DNA of 64,000 nucleotides from SXOA01 sp046593355 (lineage in GTDB: Bacteria > Planctomycetota > Planctomycetia > Pirellulales > Pirellulaceae). Location: positions 62,001 through 126,000 of the forward strand of contig JBKJNY010000044.1 in assembly GCA_046593355.1 (NCBI GenBank), written 5' to 3'. A model generated the notes under the pieces. The model searched no databases and was not told where the DNA came from. It saw only the letters and a program-made list of their open reading frames with translations. This document shows positions 53,178 to 61,739 of this stretch, one piece after another; the stretch's first letter is position 1, and the number at the start of each line of letters is the position of its first letter. The translations under genes and the position numbers were made by a program.

Positions 53178-53747
53178 ATGACGGATGAAGATCGACTCTA
53201 TGAGCGGCTGCTGGTGCTGCGGTCCCAGACCGGAGACGAGGGAGCCCTCACGGAGCTGGTCCTGCTCTACTCGCCGCGGCTGCGGTATTACCTGCGGAAA
53301 ATGCTGCCGGGAAGCGCTGGACGGGACAACAGCCAGGCGGACGACTTGCTCCAGGAAACCTGGTGGGATGCCATCCGTTCGCTGGGCTCCCTGCGCGATG
53401 CGGCTGCCTTTCCGGCTTGGATCTACCGCATTGCCCGCGACCGGGCCTGGCGGCTTCTGCGACGGGAACGGCCGGCGGCAGAATCGCTGTGCGAAGACAG
53501 GCTGCCGCCAACCGCTGAAGAGCCGCAGTTTTCCGCCGAGGACGCAGCCGCCGTGCATGGCGCCCTCGCGGAGTTGCCTCCCGAGCAGCGGGAAGTGCTG
53601 GTGCTGCGGTTCATTGAAGGGCTGACCTACGAAGAGATCGCCGCCATCACAGCCGCTCCGCTGGGGACCGTCCGTTCGCGCTTGTTCTATGGGAAAGAAA
53701 CACTCCGCCAACTACTCTCCAAGGACTATTGCCATGACCGACCGTGA
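53178..53747 (+). CDS. ECF-type RNA polymerase sigma factor
   Basis: The ATG at 53178 (MTDEDRLYERLLVLRSQTGD) is chosen; a GTG nine bases upstream is possible. Region 2 has DDLLQETWWDAIRSLGSLRD and AFPAWIYRIARDRAWRLLRR. Region 4 has LAELPPEQREVLVLRFIEGL, TYEEIAAITAAPLGTVRSRL. It directs RNA polymerase to a special promoter set. It overlaps the next gene, a small membrane protein, which could be its regulator. Confidence 0.93.
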   Translation: MTDEDRLYERLLVLRSQTGDEGALTELVLLYSPRLRYYLRKMLPGSAGRDNSQADDLLQETWWDAIRSLGSLRDAAAFPAWIYRIARDRAWRLLRRERPAAESLCEDRLPPTAEEPQFSAEDAAAVHGALAELPPEQREVLVLRFIEGLTYEEIAAITAAPLGTVRSRLFYGKETLRQLLSKDYCHDRP

Positions 53748-54207
53748 CCTGGGCCACGCCCTTTTGGACCTCGACGCCGCCACCCTCGCCGGTAAGAACG
53801 ACTTGCCCGCCAAAACTTCCGCCATCTTGCAGCGGGACCGCCTCCGCCTTCGGCTGCTCACCTGGTCCACGATGGCCATCTGGCTGATAGCGCTTGTGCT
53901 CATTTTTGGCGACCTGGTATTCTTCGGCCTCCTCTTTCCGCGGCAAGCTCTCCTGTTCCAGCAGATCGACGCTGGCACCGTGCCCCCAGCGCAGCTCGTG
54001 CAAATTCAACGGGACTTGATCATCGAATTCCACATGGGAACGCTCCTCATCGCCTTCTCCGTGTTCATCACCACGCTGGCCGCCTTCCTGACAGTCCTGC
54101 TCATCCTCGCCTCCCGCCGCGCCACGCTGCGGCAGGTGAATGCCAACCTGGCGGAGATCTGCGAGCAACTGAAGCAGATGCGGGGGAAGAGTGCGGCGAT
54201 CAGTTGA
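53734..54207 (+). CDS. Small membrane protein coupled to the sigma factor
   Basis: The ATG at 53734 has AAGGA upstream and overlaps the sigma factor end by 14 bases. The 157-residue protein has a cytoplasmic helix (LGHALLDLDAATLAG), two membrane helices (TMAIWLIALVLIFGDLVFFG, LLIAFSVFITTLAAFLTVLL) and a coiled-coil tail (LRQVNANLAEICEQLKQM). It matches no classical anti-sigma domain by eye, but position and topology suggest it holds or senses for the sigma factor. Confidence 0.8.
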   Translation: MTDRDLGHALLDLDAATLAGKNDLPAKTSAILQRDRLRLRLLTWSTMAIWLIALVLIFGDLVFFGLLFPRQALLFQQIDAGTVPPAQLVQIQRDLIIEFHMGTLLIAFSVFITTLAAFLTVLLILASRRATLRQVNANLAEICEQLKQMRGKSAAIS

Positions 54208-54789
54208 TAAGCCCCTTCGCATCCCCCGGAGGAGCGGAATTATTCACATTTTCAACTCTTCCGCACGGCGACTTACGGCGATTGGGCTTCACCGAACTCG
54301 TTATGTACACGTATGTTCCATAGTTTGCTCTCGACGTAAGTTGATTCACTGCCACAAATTATTATTCACCAAAACTTTGGCGAGTGATAAGCTCTTTTTC
54401 AAAGCTCGTGGGGCGCGCAATTCTCCCGTCCCCCATCTGAAAACTGAAAACTGAAAACAGAAAACTAATTCTCACAACCAGATTGTAAAAGAGCATCCCG
54501 TCCCTGGGTCGGTGCGGAGCTCCGCCCCTAACAATCTATATTATACAGAAGTGCGCTACATCCCAAGTGTATAGTTCTTTCGCGGGGGGGCTGCTCGCGT
54601 CAGGGTTCTATGGAAAGGACCTCGGCGCGCGAAACCTCTGGGCGAATCTCTCCGTCCAATTCGCCACTCAAGTCTCGTTCGCACAAGAACTTCCGCCTTT
54701 AATTGCGGATTGACGTGTCACCGCCGGAACATTAGTTTATCTTGTACTGGCGAGAGATAATAAGTAGTTAGCCGCTTCGAGTCCGTTGC
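54208..54789. other. Non-coding AT-richer gap
   Basis: No convincing gene is seen in these 582 bases. They hold a CTGAAAA heptamer repeat near 54437-54467 that also occurs near 63367, and an AT-rich stretch (ATCTATATTATACAG near 54533) that could carry a promoter for the next gene. Confidence 0.5.
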
Positions 54790-55371
54790 ATGGCCACCGT
54801 CTTGACCAACGTGTCTTTCGATGGATCGCCGGTACAGTTCCGGATGGATTCGCCTTTGCTTGCCTGTTTCGATCCGCTTGCCCTGGACCTGCTTCGTGAC
54901 TTGTTGCCGGCGGGCACTCCGCTCGACGTTGACGGGCTACTTGAACGGGCGAATGTCAATCATTCCGCGCTGGCCTGCTTTACGATTCCAGACTTTCGGC
55001 CCGGACTCTTCACGCTTGACCCGCACAACATCAAGAAGTTTGGGGACGAGGAAGAGGACTTCGATTACAGTGAAGGCGATCAAGCGGAAGAGGAACCCGC
55101 TGGCAAGGCGTCCTCCTTTCCCTTTGCGGCTGTTGATTCGGGCGCGCTGATCGTTGCAGATGTTGGCCACCTACCCCAGTTCGTTAATCTGTTGACCTGG
55201 GAGCAATACGAGCGTGGCCTCCAAGACGACGCAGTCTTCGGCAAGATTGTCGAGGCGCTCGGCGGACCCTATTTCGCAGTAATCAATGGCGGGATCATGC
55301 CTGGGATGGAGTTCGATGGAGACGGAACCTACACTATCCCGGTTGGCTGCGTGAGGCCGAGCCGCGGCTAA
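54790..55371 (+). CDS. Conserved cytoplasmic protein, unknown function
   Basis: This 193-residue protein starts MATVLTNVSFDGSPVQFRMD. It has a mixed alpha/beta pattern, an acidic loop (FGDEEEDFDYSEGDQAEEEP) near residue 90, and a C-terminal Gly-rich strand (YFAVINGGIMPGMEFDGDGT). No signal peptide, membrane span or catalytic motif is evident. It stands alone between two gaps. Composition and codon use fit a real gene; I do not recognise the family. Confidence 0.65.
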   Translation: MATVLTNVSFDGSPVQFRMDSPLLACFDPLALDLLRDLLPAGTPLDVDGLLERANVNHSALACFTIPDFRPGLFTLDPHNIKKFGDEEEDFDYSEGDQAEEEPAGKASSFPFAAVDSGALIVADVGHLPQFVNLLTWEQYERGLQDDAVFGKIVEALGGPYFAVINGGIMPGMEFDGDGTYTIPVGCVRPSRG

Positions 55372-55494
55372 CCAACGGCTGAAGCTGACCGGGGCCGCCA
55401 TCTTGGTTTTCCGCGCTTCAACGTCATTGCAGGCGGCCCCGGCAGCTTAGCCATACCGTTCGATGCACCCTTTTCGGTAGCTAAGAATCTACCG

Positions 55495-56436
55495 CTATGC
55501 CACCCGGTGCAGCAACTCCTCGCCCCGCAATCCGCGAAGCAGGTTCTCGACCGAGATCTCCGCCATCTGGCGGCGGGTCTGCTCGGTGGCGCTCCCCAGG
55601 TGCGGGGCGATGGTGACGTTATCGAGCTTGAGGAGTGGATGGTCCCGCGGCAGCGGCTCGGGGTCGGTGACGTCGAGGGCGGCAGCGTAGATGCGGCCGG
55701 TTTGCAGGGCCGCTGTGAGCGCGGACGTATCGACCACCGGTCCGCGGGCGATGTTGATGAGGATGGCGGTCGGCTTCATCCGGGCGAAGGCGGCGTGACT
55801 TATGAGGCCGCGAGTTTCGTCGGTCAGCGGGCAGCAGAGCATGACGAAATCGGACTGGATGAGCAGCTCGTCGAAACTCACATAGGTCGCGCCGACCGCC
55901 GCTTCAGCCGCTTCGTTCCGACGCCGATTGTGATAGACGACCCGCATGTCGAACGCCCGCGCCCGCCGGGCGACCTGCTGGCCGATGCGCCCCAGGCCGA
56001 TGATGCCGAGCGTGCTGGAATGGACCTCGCGGCCCAGCATGTAGCCCGGATCATACCGCGTGAACTCCGGGCCGCGGGCATAGCGGTCCCCCTCCGCCAG
56101 CCGGCGCGCCGCCGCCAGCAGCAGGGTCATTCCCATATCCGCGGTCGCGCCGTCCAGAATGCCCGGCGTGTTTCCGACCGGAATCCCCCGCTCCTTCGCC
56201 GCGGGGAGGCGAACGTGATCCACCCCCACCCCATAGTTACTGATGACCTTCAGCCCCGGCAGCCGGTCGAGCAAAGCGGCATCGACGAGCGGATGGCCAT
56301 AGGTGTAGAGGCCCAGCACTTGCGATGCAATCGGCTCTCCCGCGGCTGACCAGGGGAGGATTTCGACCTGGCCGCTCAGCAAACCGGTCACGGTGGCATC
56401 CAGAGGCGTGTCGGCGATGACGAGAGGAAGCGGCAT
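55495..56436 (-). CDS. D-2-hydroxyacid dehydrogenase
   Basis: This 313-residue protein has the NAD-binding motif LGIIGLGRIGQQVARRARAF followed by VYHNRR, the substrate Arg in LINIARGPVVDTSAL, the catalytic Glu in VTDPEPLPRDHPLLKLDNV, and the His in TIAPHLGSATEQT. The sequence VISNYGVGVDHVRLPAAKERG is also typical. It reversibly reduces 2-keto acids such as glyoxylate or hydroxypyruvate. All catalytic residues are present. The exact substrate cannot be set from sequence. Confidence 0.93.
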   Translation of the reverse strand: MPLPLVIADTPLDATVTGLLSGQVEILPWSAAGEPIASQVLGLYTYGHPLVDAALLDRLPGLKVISNYGVGVDHVRLPAAKERGIPVGNTPGILDGATADMGMTLLLAAARRLAEGDRYARGPEFTRYDPGYMLGREVHSSTLGIIGLGRIGQQVARRARAFDMRVVYHNRRRNEAAEAAVGATYVSFDELLIQSDFVMLCCPLTDETRGLISHAAFARMKPTAILINIARGPVVDTSALTAALQTGRIYAAALDVTDPEPLPRDHPLLKLDNVTIAPHLGSATEQTRRQMAEISVENLLRGLRGEELLHRVA

Positions 56437-56450
56437 GTGGTTCCTTTAAG

Positions 56451-56505
56451 TAGTCCGCTCACTCCGTGAGCGGACATGGCGGCACACGGAGTGTGCCGGC
56501 TACTA
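56451..56505. repeat. 55-nt two-hairpin element (copy 1)
   Basis: TAGT and ACTA close the element. Hairpin 1 is GTCCGCTCAC, TCC, GTGAGCGGAC; hairpin 2 is CGGCACAC, GGA, GTGTGCCG. Copy 2 at 61666-61720 has the same length, with paired changes in hairpin 2. Confidence 0.9.
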
Positions 56506-56613
56506 AATGGCAATCAGCGTTTCGCCCGATTGTACGGCAGGCGTCCCGCGAGTCTACAATAAGGTTCGGATGCGATGCATCCACAGGGGTCGTTCACCAA
56601 GAGGGAGGCTGTT

Positions 56614-57456
56614 ATGCGCAGGTTGCATTTACTCGGTTGGTTATTGATCGGCGGAATGGTTTTCGCGCCACTCGCGGCGGGGCAAGAGGATGCTCCGGCC
56701 AAACCGGCGGTCGATCCGTTTGATGCCGGCAAAAAGGATGGCGCCGCGCCGCGCCAGCCGGCCGGTCACCGGATTGAGCTCATGGAGCCGCTGGATCCCG
56801 CGCAGTCGCTGGAAGAGCGGCTGGAGGCCAAGGCGTCGTTCCAGGCGGAGGAGGCAACGCTCCGATCTTTCGCCGACGCACTCGAGAAGGCTCTCGATAC
56901 TTCGGTCGTTCTGGCGACCAAGAAGCTGGAAGAAGCTGCGATCAATACGGATACGCCGATCACCTACAAATTGAAGAACGTCCGCCTGCAGACGGGGCTG
57001 AAGCTTATCCTGGGTCAGTTGGGGTTAGCATATGTGCTTCACGATAACGTGCTGATGATTACGACTCCCGAGGATGCCGGTTCCCAACTCATTACCCGCG
57101 TCTACGACGGCCGCGAATTGATGAAATTGCCGTCGCCGATTAAAAAGACAAAGCACGTCCGAGACAATCCTCCTTCCGTGGGAGGGGGGAGTGGAATACA
57201 TGTCAAGATTGAAGAGAAGGCCAAGGAGGAGATTGGGCTCGATGGCAACTACGAGATTGACGACCTCATCGATGTGATCTCAGCGACGGTTTCTCCTGAT
57301 TCTTGGGACGATGTGGGCGGACCAGGCAGCATGACCGATTTCAAGGGTCTGCTCAGTGTGAGTACCACTCAGGAAGTCCACCGGGAGATTGAAGAGCTCC
57401 TCAACATGCTGCACAAAGCCGGCGGGCTCGAAGAGAAGGTCAAAGTCTCGCGGTAA
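56614..57456 (+). CDS. Secreted protein with an STN/secretin-like domain
   Basis: The ATG at 56614 has GAGGGAGG upstream and gives a signal peptide (LLGWLLIGGMVFAPLAAGQ). The mature part has a secretin N-domain-like fold (about residues 75-150: LRSFADALEKALDTSVVLAT, ITYKLKNVRLQTGLKLILGQ, LGLAYVLHDNVLMITTPEDA). A second similar unit follows (VISATVSPDSWDDVGGPGSM, HREIEELLNMLHKAGG). Such domains occur in planctomycete exported proteins and in outer-membrane secretins. There is no secretin pore region. The role is unknown. Confidence 0.75.
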   Translation: MRRLHLLGWLLIGGMVFAPLAAGQEDAPAKPAVDPFDAGKKDGAAPRQPAGHRIELMEPLDPAQSLEERLEAKASFQAEEATLRSFADALEKALDTSVVLATKKLEEAAINTDTPITYKLKNVRLQTGLKLILGQLGLAYVLHDNVLMITTPEDAGSQLITRVYDGRELMKLPSPIKKTKHVRDNPPSVGGGSGIHVKIEEKAKEEIGLDGNYEIDDLIDVISATVSPDSWDDVGGPGSMTDFKGLLSVSTTQEVHREIEELLNMLHKAGGLEEKVKVSR

Positions 57457-57539
57457 GGAATTTGCGGTCTTTCTCGGTATCCTAAGTCATGAGCCTACGG
57501 GCTTGCCCCGTAGGTCTACTCGCGCTTCGCTGGTGAACT

Positions 57540-57911
57540 ATGCGAATGCTCTCGAGGATTCTGATCACGTATTGTCTTGGTGCCGCATTTGCCGCCTTTC
57601 CAGCAGCGGCCCAAGGAGAAGATGCCTTACCATCCAAGCCAGCCAGCCATACCGAGCGGCACTTGGAGGGCTGGACCGTGCATGTGGACGACCGGCTGCT
57701 GCACGGGGATGAGGCGGCGCTTGGCCAGAAAGCGCTGCGCCTCCTGGAATCGCGGCTGTTTGAAGTCAAGCTGGTCGTCCCCGCGGAAAAAGTGGAGCGA
57801 CTGCAAAAGGTCGCGTTTTGGCTCGATCAGACCTGCGGCTCCCGAGAAGCGCCGCAGTTGGTGGCGGACCCGAGAGTCTGGAAGATGATGCAGAAAGGAA
57901 GCGAATCATGA
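57540..57911 (+). CDS. Short exported protein, possibly a truncated family member
   Basis: This 123-residue protein has a signal peptide (ILITYCLGAAFAAFPAAAQG). It then has LEGWTVHVDDRLLHGDEAAL, LRLLESRLFEVKLVVPAEKV and KVAFWLDQTCG. This is the N-terminal half of a planctomycete exported family which, as I recall, goes on to a metalloprotease-like HELAH motif. Here the chain stops first, with a divergent tail (APQLVADPRVWKMMQKGSES). It overlaps the next gene by four bases. Confidence 0.65.
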   Translation: MRMLSRILITYCLGAAFAAFPAAAQGEDALPSKPASHTERHLEGWTVHVDDRLLHGDEAALGQKALRLLESRLFEVKLVVPAEKVERLQKVAFWLDQTCGSREAPQLVADPRVWKMMQKGSES

Positions 57912-58135
57912 TTGCCCCCGCGAATCCCCCGCGAATGCCCGACTTGGATTACGCAGCTATTGACGCTGCAATTTTCCGCGGCATTCACGAAGCTGTTCTC
58001 AATCGCGCTCGCTTGGGGTTTCCCGTTTCAGTTTGGCGAGATGGCAAGGTCGTTATTCTCTCGCCCGAAGAAGTGTTTGCAGAGGAAGAGTCTGAAAAAG
58101 CAAATGGCTCGGCCAATGCGGCCCGTAGTGCATAA
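57908..58135 (+). CDS. Small conserved protein, unknown function
   Basis: The ATG at 57908 overlaps the preceding stop (ATGA). The 75 residues include LDYAAIDAAIFRGIHEAVLN and FPVSVWRDGKVVILSPEEVF, a helix followed by a beta hairpin and acidic tail. Short proteins with the pattern '.SVAVWRDGKVV.LSPEE' are widespread in planctomycetes and may be antitoxin-like, but no partner toxin is next to it. The coupling to the truncated exported protein is odd. Confidence 0.65.
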   Translation: MIAPANPPRMPDLDYAAIDAAIFRGIHEAVLNRARLGFPVSVWRDGKVVILSPEEVFAEEESEKANGSANAARSA

Positions 58136-58147
58136 GCGGTGCCGGCG

Positions 58148-58570
58148 ATGATTTCTCTCACCCACTCTCCCATCGACCCTTCCGCAATTCTGGCTCAGGT
58201 CGCCTCAAACGATGCCGGCGCGGTCGTGCTCTTTCTCGGCACCACCCGCGAGTTCACCATGGGGCGGCAAACGGCGTCGCTGGATTACGAGTGCTATCCG
58301 CAGATGGCCGAGGCCAAGCTGGCGGAGTTGGAAGCACAGGCCCGCGAGAAATGGCCCCTCGTGCAAGTATCCATCGTTCATCGGTTGGGGCGGCTTGGGC
58401 TGGGGGAGGCCAGCATTGCCATTGCGGTCAGCTCGCCGCATCGCCAGGCGGCTTTCGAGGCGGGGAAGTGGCTGATCGACTCCATCAAAGAGGACGTCCC
58501 TATCTGGAAGCAGGAAAACTGGTCCGACGGGACCAGCGAGTGGGTCCACCCGGGCCTTAGCGGTTCATAG
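58148..58570 (+). CDS. moaE: Molybdopterin synthase catalytic subunit MoaE
   Basis: The ATG at 58148 (MISLTHSPIDPSAILAQVAS) is preferred to the GTG at 58139. The MoaE signatures are AGAVVLFLGTTREFTMGRQT, LDYECYPQMAEAKLAELEA, IVHRLGRLGLGEASIAIAVS, RQAAFEAGKWLIDSIKEDVP and IWKQE with the active lysine. It moves sulfur from MoaD to precursor Z in molybdenum cofactor synthesis. MoaD is not seen nearby. The 3' end overlaps the convergent esterase gene by six bases. Confidence 0.95.
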   Translation: MISLTHSPIDPSAILAQVASNDAGAVVLFLGTTREFTMGRQTASLDYECYPQMAEAKLAELEAQAREKWPLVQVSIVHRLGRLGLGEASIAIAVSSPHRQAAFEAGKWLIDSIKEDVPIWKQENWSDGTSEWVHPGLSGS

Positions 58571-59677
58571 GTACGCTGCAAACCACTCGTCAATCCGCTG
58601 CTCGGCCTCGGGCGGAACGGCGTGTCCCTTCTTGTGGTTGTACTGGCCGACGCGGAGCGGATTTCCATATAGCGTATAGACCCGCAGCGCCTGCTTAATG
58701 AACGGCCAGCCGCGGTCGCCGTCGGCGCTGTCTCCGCCGATGAGCAAGAACGGATGCGGAGCCGCGAGCGCCAGCAGCTCGTGGTGCTCGTGCGTGAAAC
58801 CCGGCCCTTTGATGGAGTCACCGAGATACCAGAGGGCGTCCCAGTTGGAGAACTTCGTGCCGATGCCTCCTTCGCTGCTGACAGTCACCTTCACCCGCTC
58901 ATCGAACGCAGCCAAATAAAGCGTTTCTTTCGCACCCAGCGAATGGCCCACCGCGCCGATTCGCTCAGCATCCACTTCCGGCAGCGAGGCGAGGATATCC
59001 ACGGCCACCAATGCGTCGTAAAGCATTTTCGCCATCCCCTTGGACTTCATTCCGTTGGCTTGGGGCATCCGCTTCTGAAACTTCTCCGCCTCTTCCTTGG
59101 CCGCAATGTGGGTGTTGTCCGGCCAGAGGTAGTTCCGCGGGCAGAATACGACTCTTCCTTGCCGCGCGAATCGCAGCCCGAACGCTTTCTCCGGCACTCC
59201 CTCTACTCCCGCCGGCTGGCGAATCGATTCGTTGACGGTGGAGTGGAAGGCGGCCACGCCCGGCGCTTTCCCTTCCTGTTTGGCGGGCTTAAGAAGATAG
59301 CCCTGGGTGAGGATGCCCGGCTCGACTTCGTATTGGACCAGTTGCCGGATGACTCCCTCCGGCCGGTCTTCCTTAATCACTTCCAACTTCGGGGCCGCCT
59401 TCCGCTCCGCTGGCATGGGGCCCATAAACTCCAGCCACCATTTCCGTAGCCCTTCCCGGTGGCTCTTCCAGGCATCGAGCGAGTCAATCTTCTTGCCGCT
59501 TCCATCCATCAGCACATCGCTGAGCTGCGGCGCGTCAGCCGGCAGTTTTTCGGGCGGAGTTTGGATTTCCTTAAGCCAGGGGACATTTTTGGTCTTGCCA
59601 TCGTCCGCTTCCGCCCGGCAAAAACGAGAAGCCAGGAGCGAGGCGGAACTGGCGGCGAGAAAGGTGCGTCGGTCCAT
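58565..59677 (-). CDS. Tat-exported alpha/beta hydrolase (acetylxylan-esterase-like)
   Basis: The ATG at 59677 (MDRRTFLAASSASLLASRFC) gives a twin-arginine signal. The 370-residue body is an alpha/beta hydrolase: nucleophile elbow IGAVGHSLGAKETLYLAAF, the acid near LLIGGDSADGDRGWPF, and the His in YNHKKGHAVPPEAEQRIDEW. AAFHSTVNESIRQPAGVEGV and WPDNTH fit planctomycete acetylxylan-esterase or dienelactone-hydrolase-like enzymes. It probably removes acyl groups from polysaccharides outside the cytoplasm. The substrate is not certain. Confidence 0.85.
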   Translation of the reverse strand: MDRRTFLAASSASLLASRFCRAEADDGKTKNVPWLKEIQTPPEKLPADAPQLSDVLMDGSGKKIDSLDAWKSHREGLRKWWLEFMGPMPAERKAAPKLEVIKEDRPEGVIRQLVQYEVEPGILTQGYLLKPAKQEGKAPGVAAFHSTVNESIRQPAGVEGVPEKAFGLRFARQGRVVFCPRNYLWPDNTHIAAKEEAEKFQKRMPQANGMKSKGMAKMLYDALVAVDILASLPEVDAERIGAVGHSLGAKETLYLAAFDERVKVTVSSEGGIGTKFSNWDALWYLGDSIKGPGFTHEHHELLALAAPHPFLLIGGDSADGDRGWPFIKQALRVYTLYGNPLRVGQYNHKKGHAVPPEAEQRIDEWFAAYL

Positions 59678-59831
59678 GGGTGTTCTCCTGCGTCGCTTAG
59701 CCGCCTCGTCCACGAGGCGCGGCGGACTGTTATTCGCTCAAGGTAATCGACAGGATACAATAAGGCCGCTCGGCCTGCATTCCCCGCGTGGACGCGGGGG
59801 CTAAGCTGATGTGAAAATTGTCCCCCCGCAG

Positions 59832-60704
59832 ATGACCTTTCGCAAACCCAAATACGAGCCTCCCCGCCGAGCCATTCTCGAGCCGCCGAGCGCCGAGTCG
59901 CTGGGACTCTCCGACCTCGCGCCCGATGAGGGGGACGATGCCGGCATCTCGCTGGAAGAGCTGGGCCAGACCTATGCGGCGCTCCTGTCGAAGGGGGCGG
60001 ACCCATATCCTGAGGAAAGGGCAGACTCGCCTTCCGAGAACGCCTTCTTTGCGGAAGCGCTGGCAGGTTCGAGTCTCCCCGCGAATGGCGATCTGGAAGA
60101 GCGCGAAACCCCAAGCGTTTCAGGAACGTCGCTCGGACAAGCCCCCCTGCGAAGGGTCGTCGATGGCGATGACGACCGCGGGTGCGAAATTACCCCCCGG
60201 AGCATCTTGGAAGCCATTCTGTTCGTCGGCCATCCCCAGTGCGAGCCACTTTCCAGTCAGCAAATTGCCGGTCTGATGCGGGGGGTGAACGCGGACGAAG
60301 TGGACGAGCTAGTCCGCGAGCTTAACGAGAATTACACCGCCGAGGCTGCCCCTTATTTGATTCAGTCCCGCGGAGCCGGCTACCTGCTGGAGTTGCGGGA
60401 GGAATTCGCTCCCCTCCGGGACAGGTTCTACGGCCGCATCAAGGAGGTCCGCCTGACCCAGGGAGCCATCGATGTCCTGGCCATCATCGCCTACAACCAG
60501 CCCATCACCTTGCAGGAGATCGATCGCATCCGTGGGCGGTCCAGCGGAGCCGCCATTTCCCAGTTGGTCCGCCGGGACATCCTGGCGTACGAGCGAGCGG
60601 AAGGGAAAGGAGCCAAGCCAACGTATCGGACCACGGAGCGGTTCCTGGATCTTTATGGGCTCGAGAGCCTGGACGATTTGCCCCAAGTGGATCGTCCATT
60701 GTAA
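59832..60704 (+). CDS. scpB: Segregation and condensation protein ScpB with N-terminal extension
   Basis: The ATG at 59832 (MTFRKPKYEPPRRAILEPPS) is used. The ScpB core starts near ITPRSILEAILFVGHPQCEP and has GYLLELREEFAPLRDRFYG, RLTQGAIDVLAIIAYNQPIT, EIDRIRGRSSGAAISQLVRR and PTYRTTERFLDLYGLESLDD, the paired winged helices. It works with SMC and ScpA in chromosome condensation. About 120 acidic low-complexity residues precede the core, which is longer than usual. No ScpA gene is adjacent. Confidence 0.9.
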   Translation: MTFRKPKYEPPRRAILEPPSAESLGLSDLAPDEGDDAGISLEELGQTYAALLSKGADPYPEERADSPSENAFFAEALAGSSLPANGDLEERETPSVSGTSLGQAPLRRVVDGDDDRGCEITPRSILEAILFVGHPQCEPLSSQQIAGLMRGVNADEVDELVRELNENYTAEAAPYLIQSRGAGYLLELREEFAPLRDRFYGRIKEVRLTQGAIDVLAIIAYNQPITLQEIDRIRGRSSGAAISQLVRRDILAYERAEGKGAKPTYRTTERFLDLYGLESLDDLPQVDRPL

Positions 60705-60887
60705 CGATTGTGGCAATTCTTCCGCGCGGCCAGCCGCTGCCAGCACTTTTCGCAACTCTTGACAGCAGAACGTGTTGCGACGCGAGGTTGCGCCCAAAGA
60801 GAAGACGTGATGACGCCCCGCCAAATGACTACTAGAATAGAAGACGCCCCCCAATGCCTGTTTTGGCTTGGCGGCAAAGACTACGGC

Positions 60888-60960
60888 GCTGTGAACAAGC
60901 CTCCGGCACTCCATCTGCTTTAGCTCCCTGCAGCTAAAGCTCACTGCCGGTTTGCTTGTC
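60888..60960. repeat. Palindrome before the epimerase gene
   Basis: GAACAAGC, CCGGCA and TTTAGCT on the left face AGCTAAA, TGCCGG and GCTTGTCC on the right around CCCTGC. The structure ends just upstream of the epimerase start. Confidence 0.6.
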
Positions 60961-60966
60961 CCCTTT

Positions 60967-61662
60967 ATGATACGACTCTCCACTCTTGATCGCCTCCGGC
61001 ACTCGGTGCCGGCTGTGCTCCCTTCGCTCCTCCTTTGCGATTTCGGCAATTTGGAGCGGGAAGTGCGGCAGTTGGAGGAGGCGGGCGTGCCGGGCCTGCA
61101 CTTGGATGTGATGGATGGCTCGTTTGTGCCCAACCTGTCCTATGGCATGCCCATTGTCGCGGCCATTCGCCGGCTGACGGACCTTCCGCTCGACGTTCAC
61201 CTGATGATTCAGCGGCCGCAGAACTACGTGCGGCAGTTCCGCGAAGCCGGGGCGGACCACCTCACCATCCACATCGAGGCGGTCGAAGACCCCCGCCCCG
61301 TCCTGGAGCAAATCCGCTCCCTGGGCTGCGGGGCCGGCATCGCCCTCAACCCCCCCACTCCCATCTCCCGCCTGGAAGGTTGCCTGGACCTCTGCGACCT
61401 CGTGCTGGTCATGAGCGTGCAGGCCGGCTTTGGCGGGCAATCGTTCAACCCGGTCGCGCTCGACAAATTGCGGCAAGTCCGCGAGTTGGTCGCCGACGAC
61501 GTGCTGCTGGAAATTGACGGCGGCATTAGCCCGGCCACCATTTCCCAGGCCAGTGCGGCCGGGGCGCAACTGTTCGTTGTTGGCTCGGCAATTTTTGGCA
61601 AACCCGATTATCAGCAGGCGGTCACGGAATTGACCCACCTGGCAACCCCACAACCCGTTTGA
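60967..61662 (+). CDS. rpe: Ribulose-phosphate 3-epimerase
   Basis: The ATG at 60967 (MIRLSTLDRLRHSVPAVLPS) starts a 231-residue TIM barrel. Metal and substrate motifs are GLHLDVMDGSFVPNLSYGMP, LDVHLMIQRP, HLTIHIEA, VLVMSVQAGFGGQSFNP, LLEIDGGISPATI and QLFVVGSAIFG. It interconverts ribulose-5-phosphate and xylulose-5-phosphate in the pentose phosphate pathway. All catalytic residues are present. The next gene, a phosphatase-like protein, follows after a two-hairpin repeat. Confidence 0.95.
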   Translation: MIRLSTLDRLRHSVPAVLPSLLLCDFGNLEREVRQLEEAGVPGLHLDVMDGSFVPNLSYGMPIVAAIRRLTDLPLDVHLMIQRPQNYVRQFREAGADHLTIHIEAVEDPRPVLEQIRSLGCGAGIALNPPTPISRLEGCLDLCDLVLVMSVQAGFGGQSFNPVALDKLRQVRELVADDVLLEIDGGISPATISQASAAGAQLFVVGSAIFGKPDYQQAVTELTHLATPQPV

Positions 61663-61665
61663 AAG

Positions 61666-61720
61666 TAGTCCGCTCACTCCGTGAGCGGACAGGCCTGCAC
61701 ACGGAGTGTGCAGGCTACTA
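61666..61720. repeat. 55-nt two-hairpin element (copy 2)
   Basis: It has the same frame as 56451-56505: TAGT ... ACTA enclosing GTCCGCTCAC, TCC, GTGAGCGGAC and CTGCACAC, GGA, GTGTGCAG. It starts three bases after the epimerase stop codon. Confidence 0.9.
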
Positions 61721-61739
61721 TCAGGACATCCTCTCCCTT

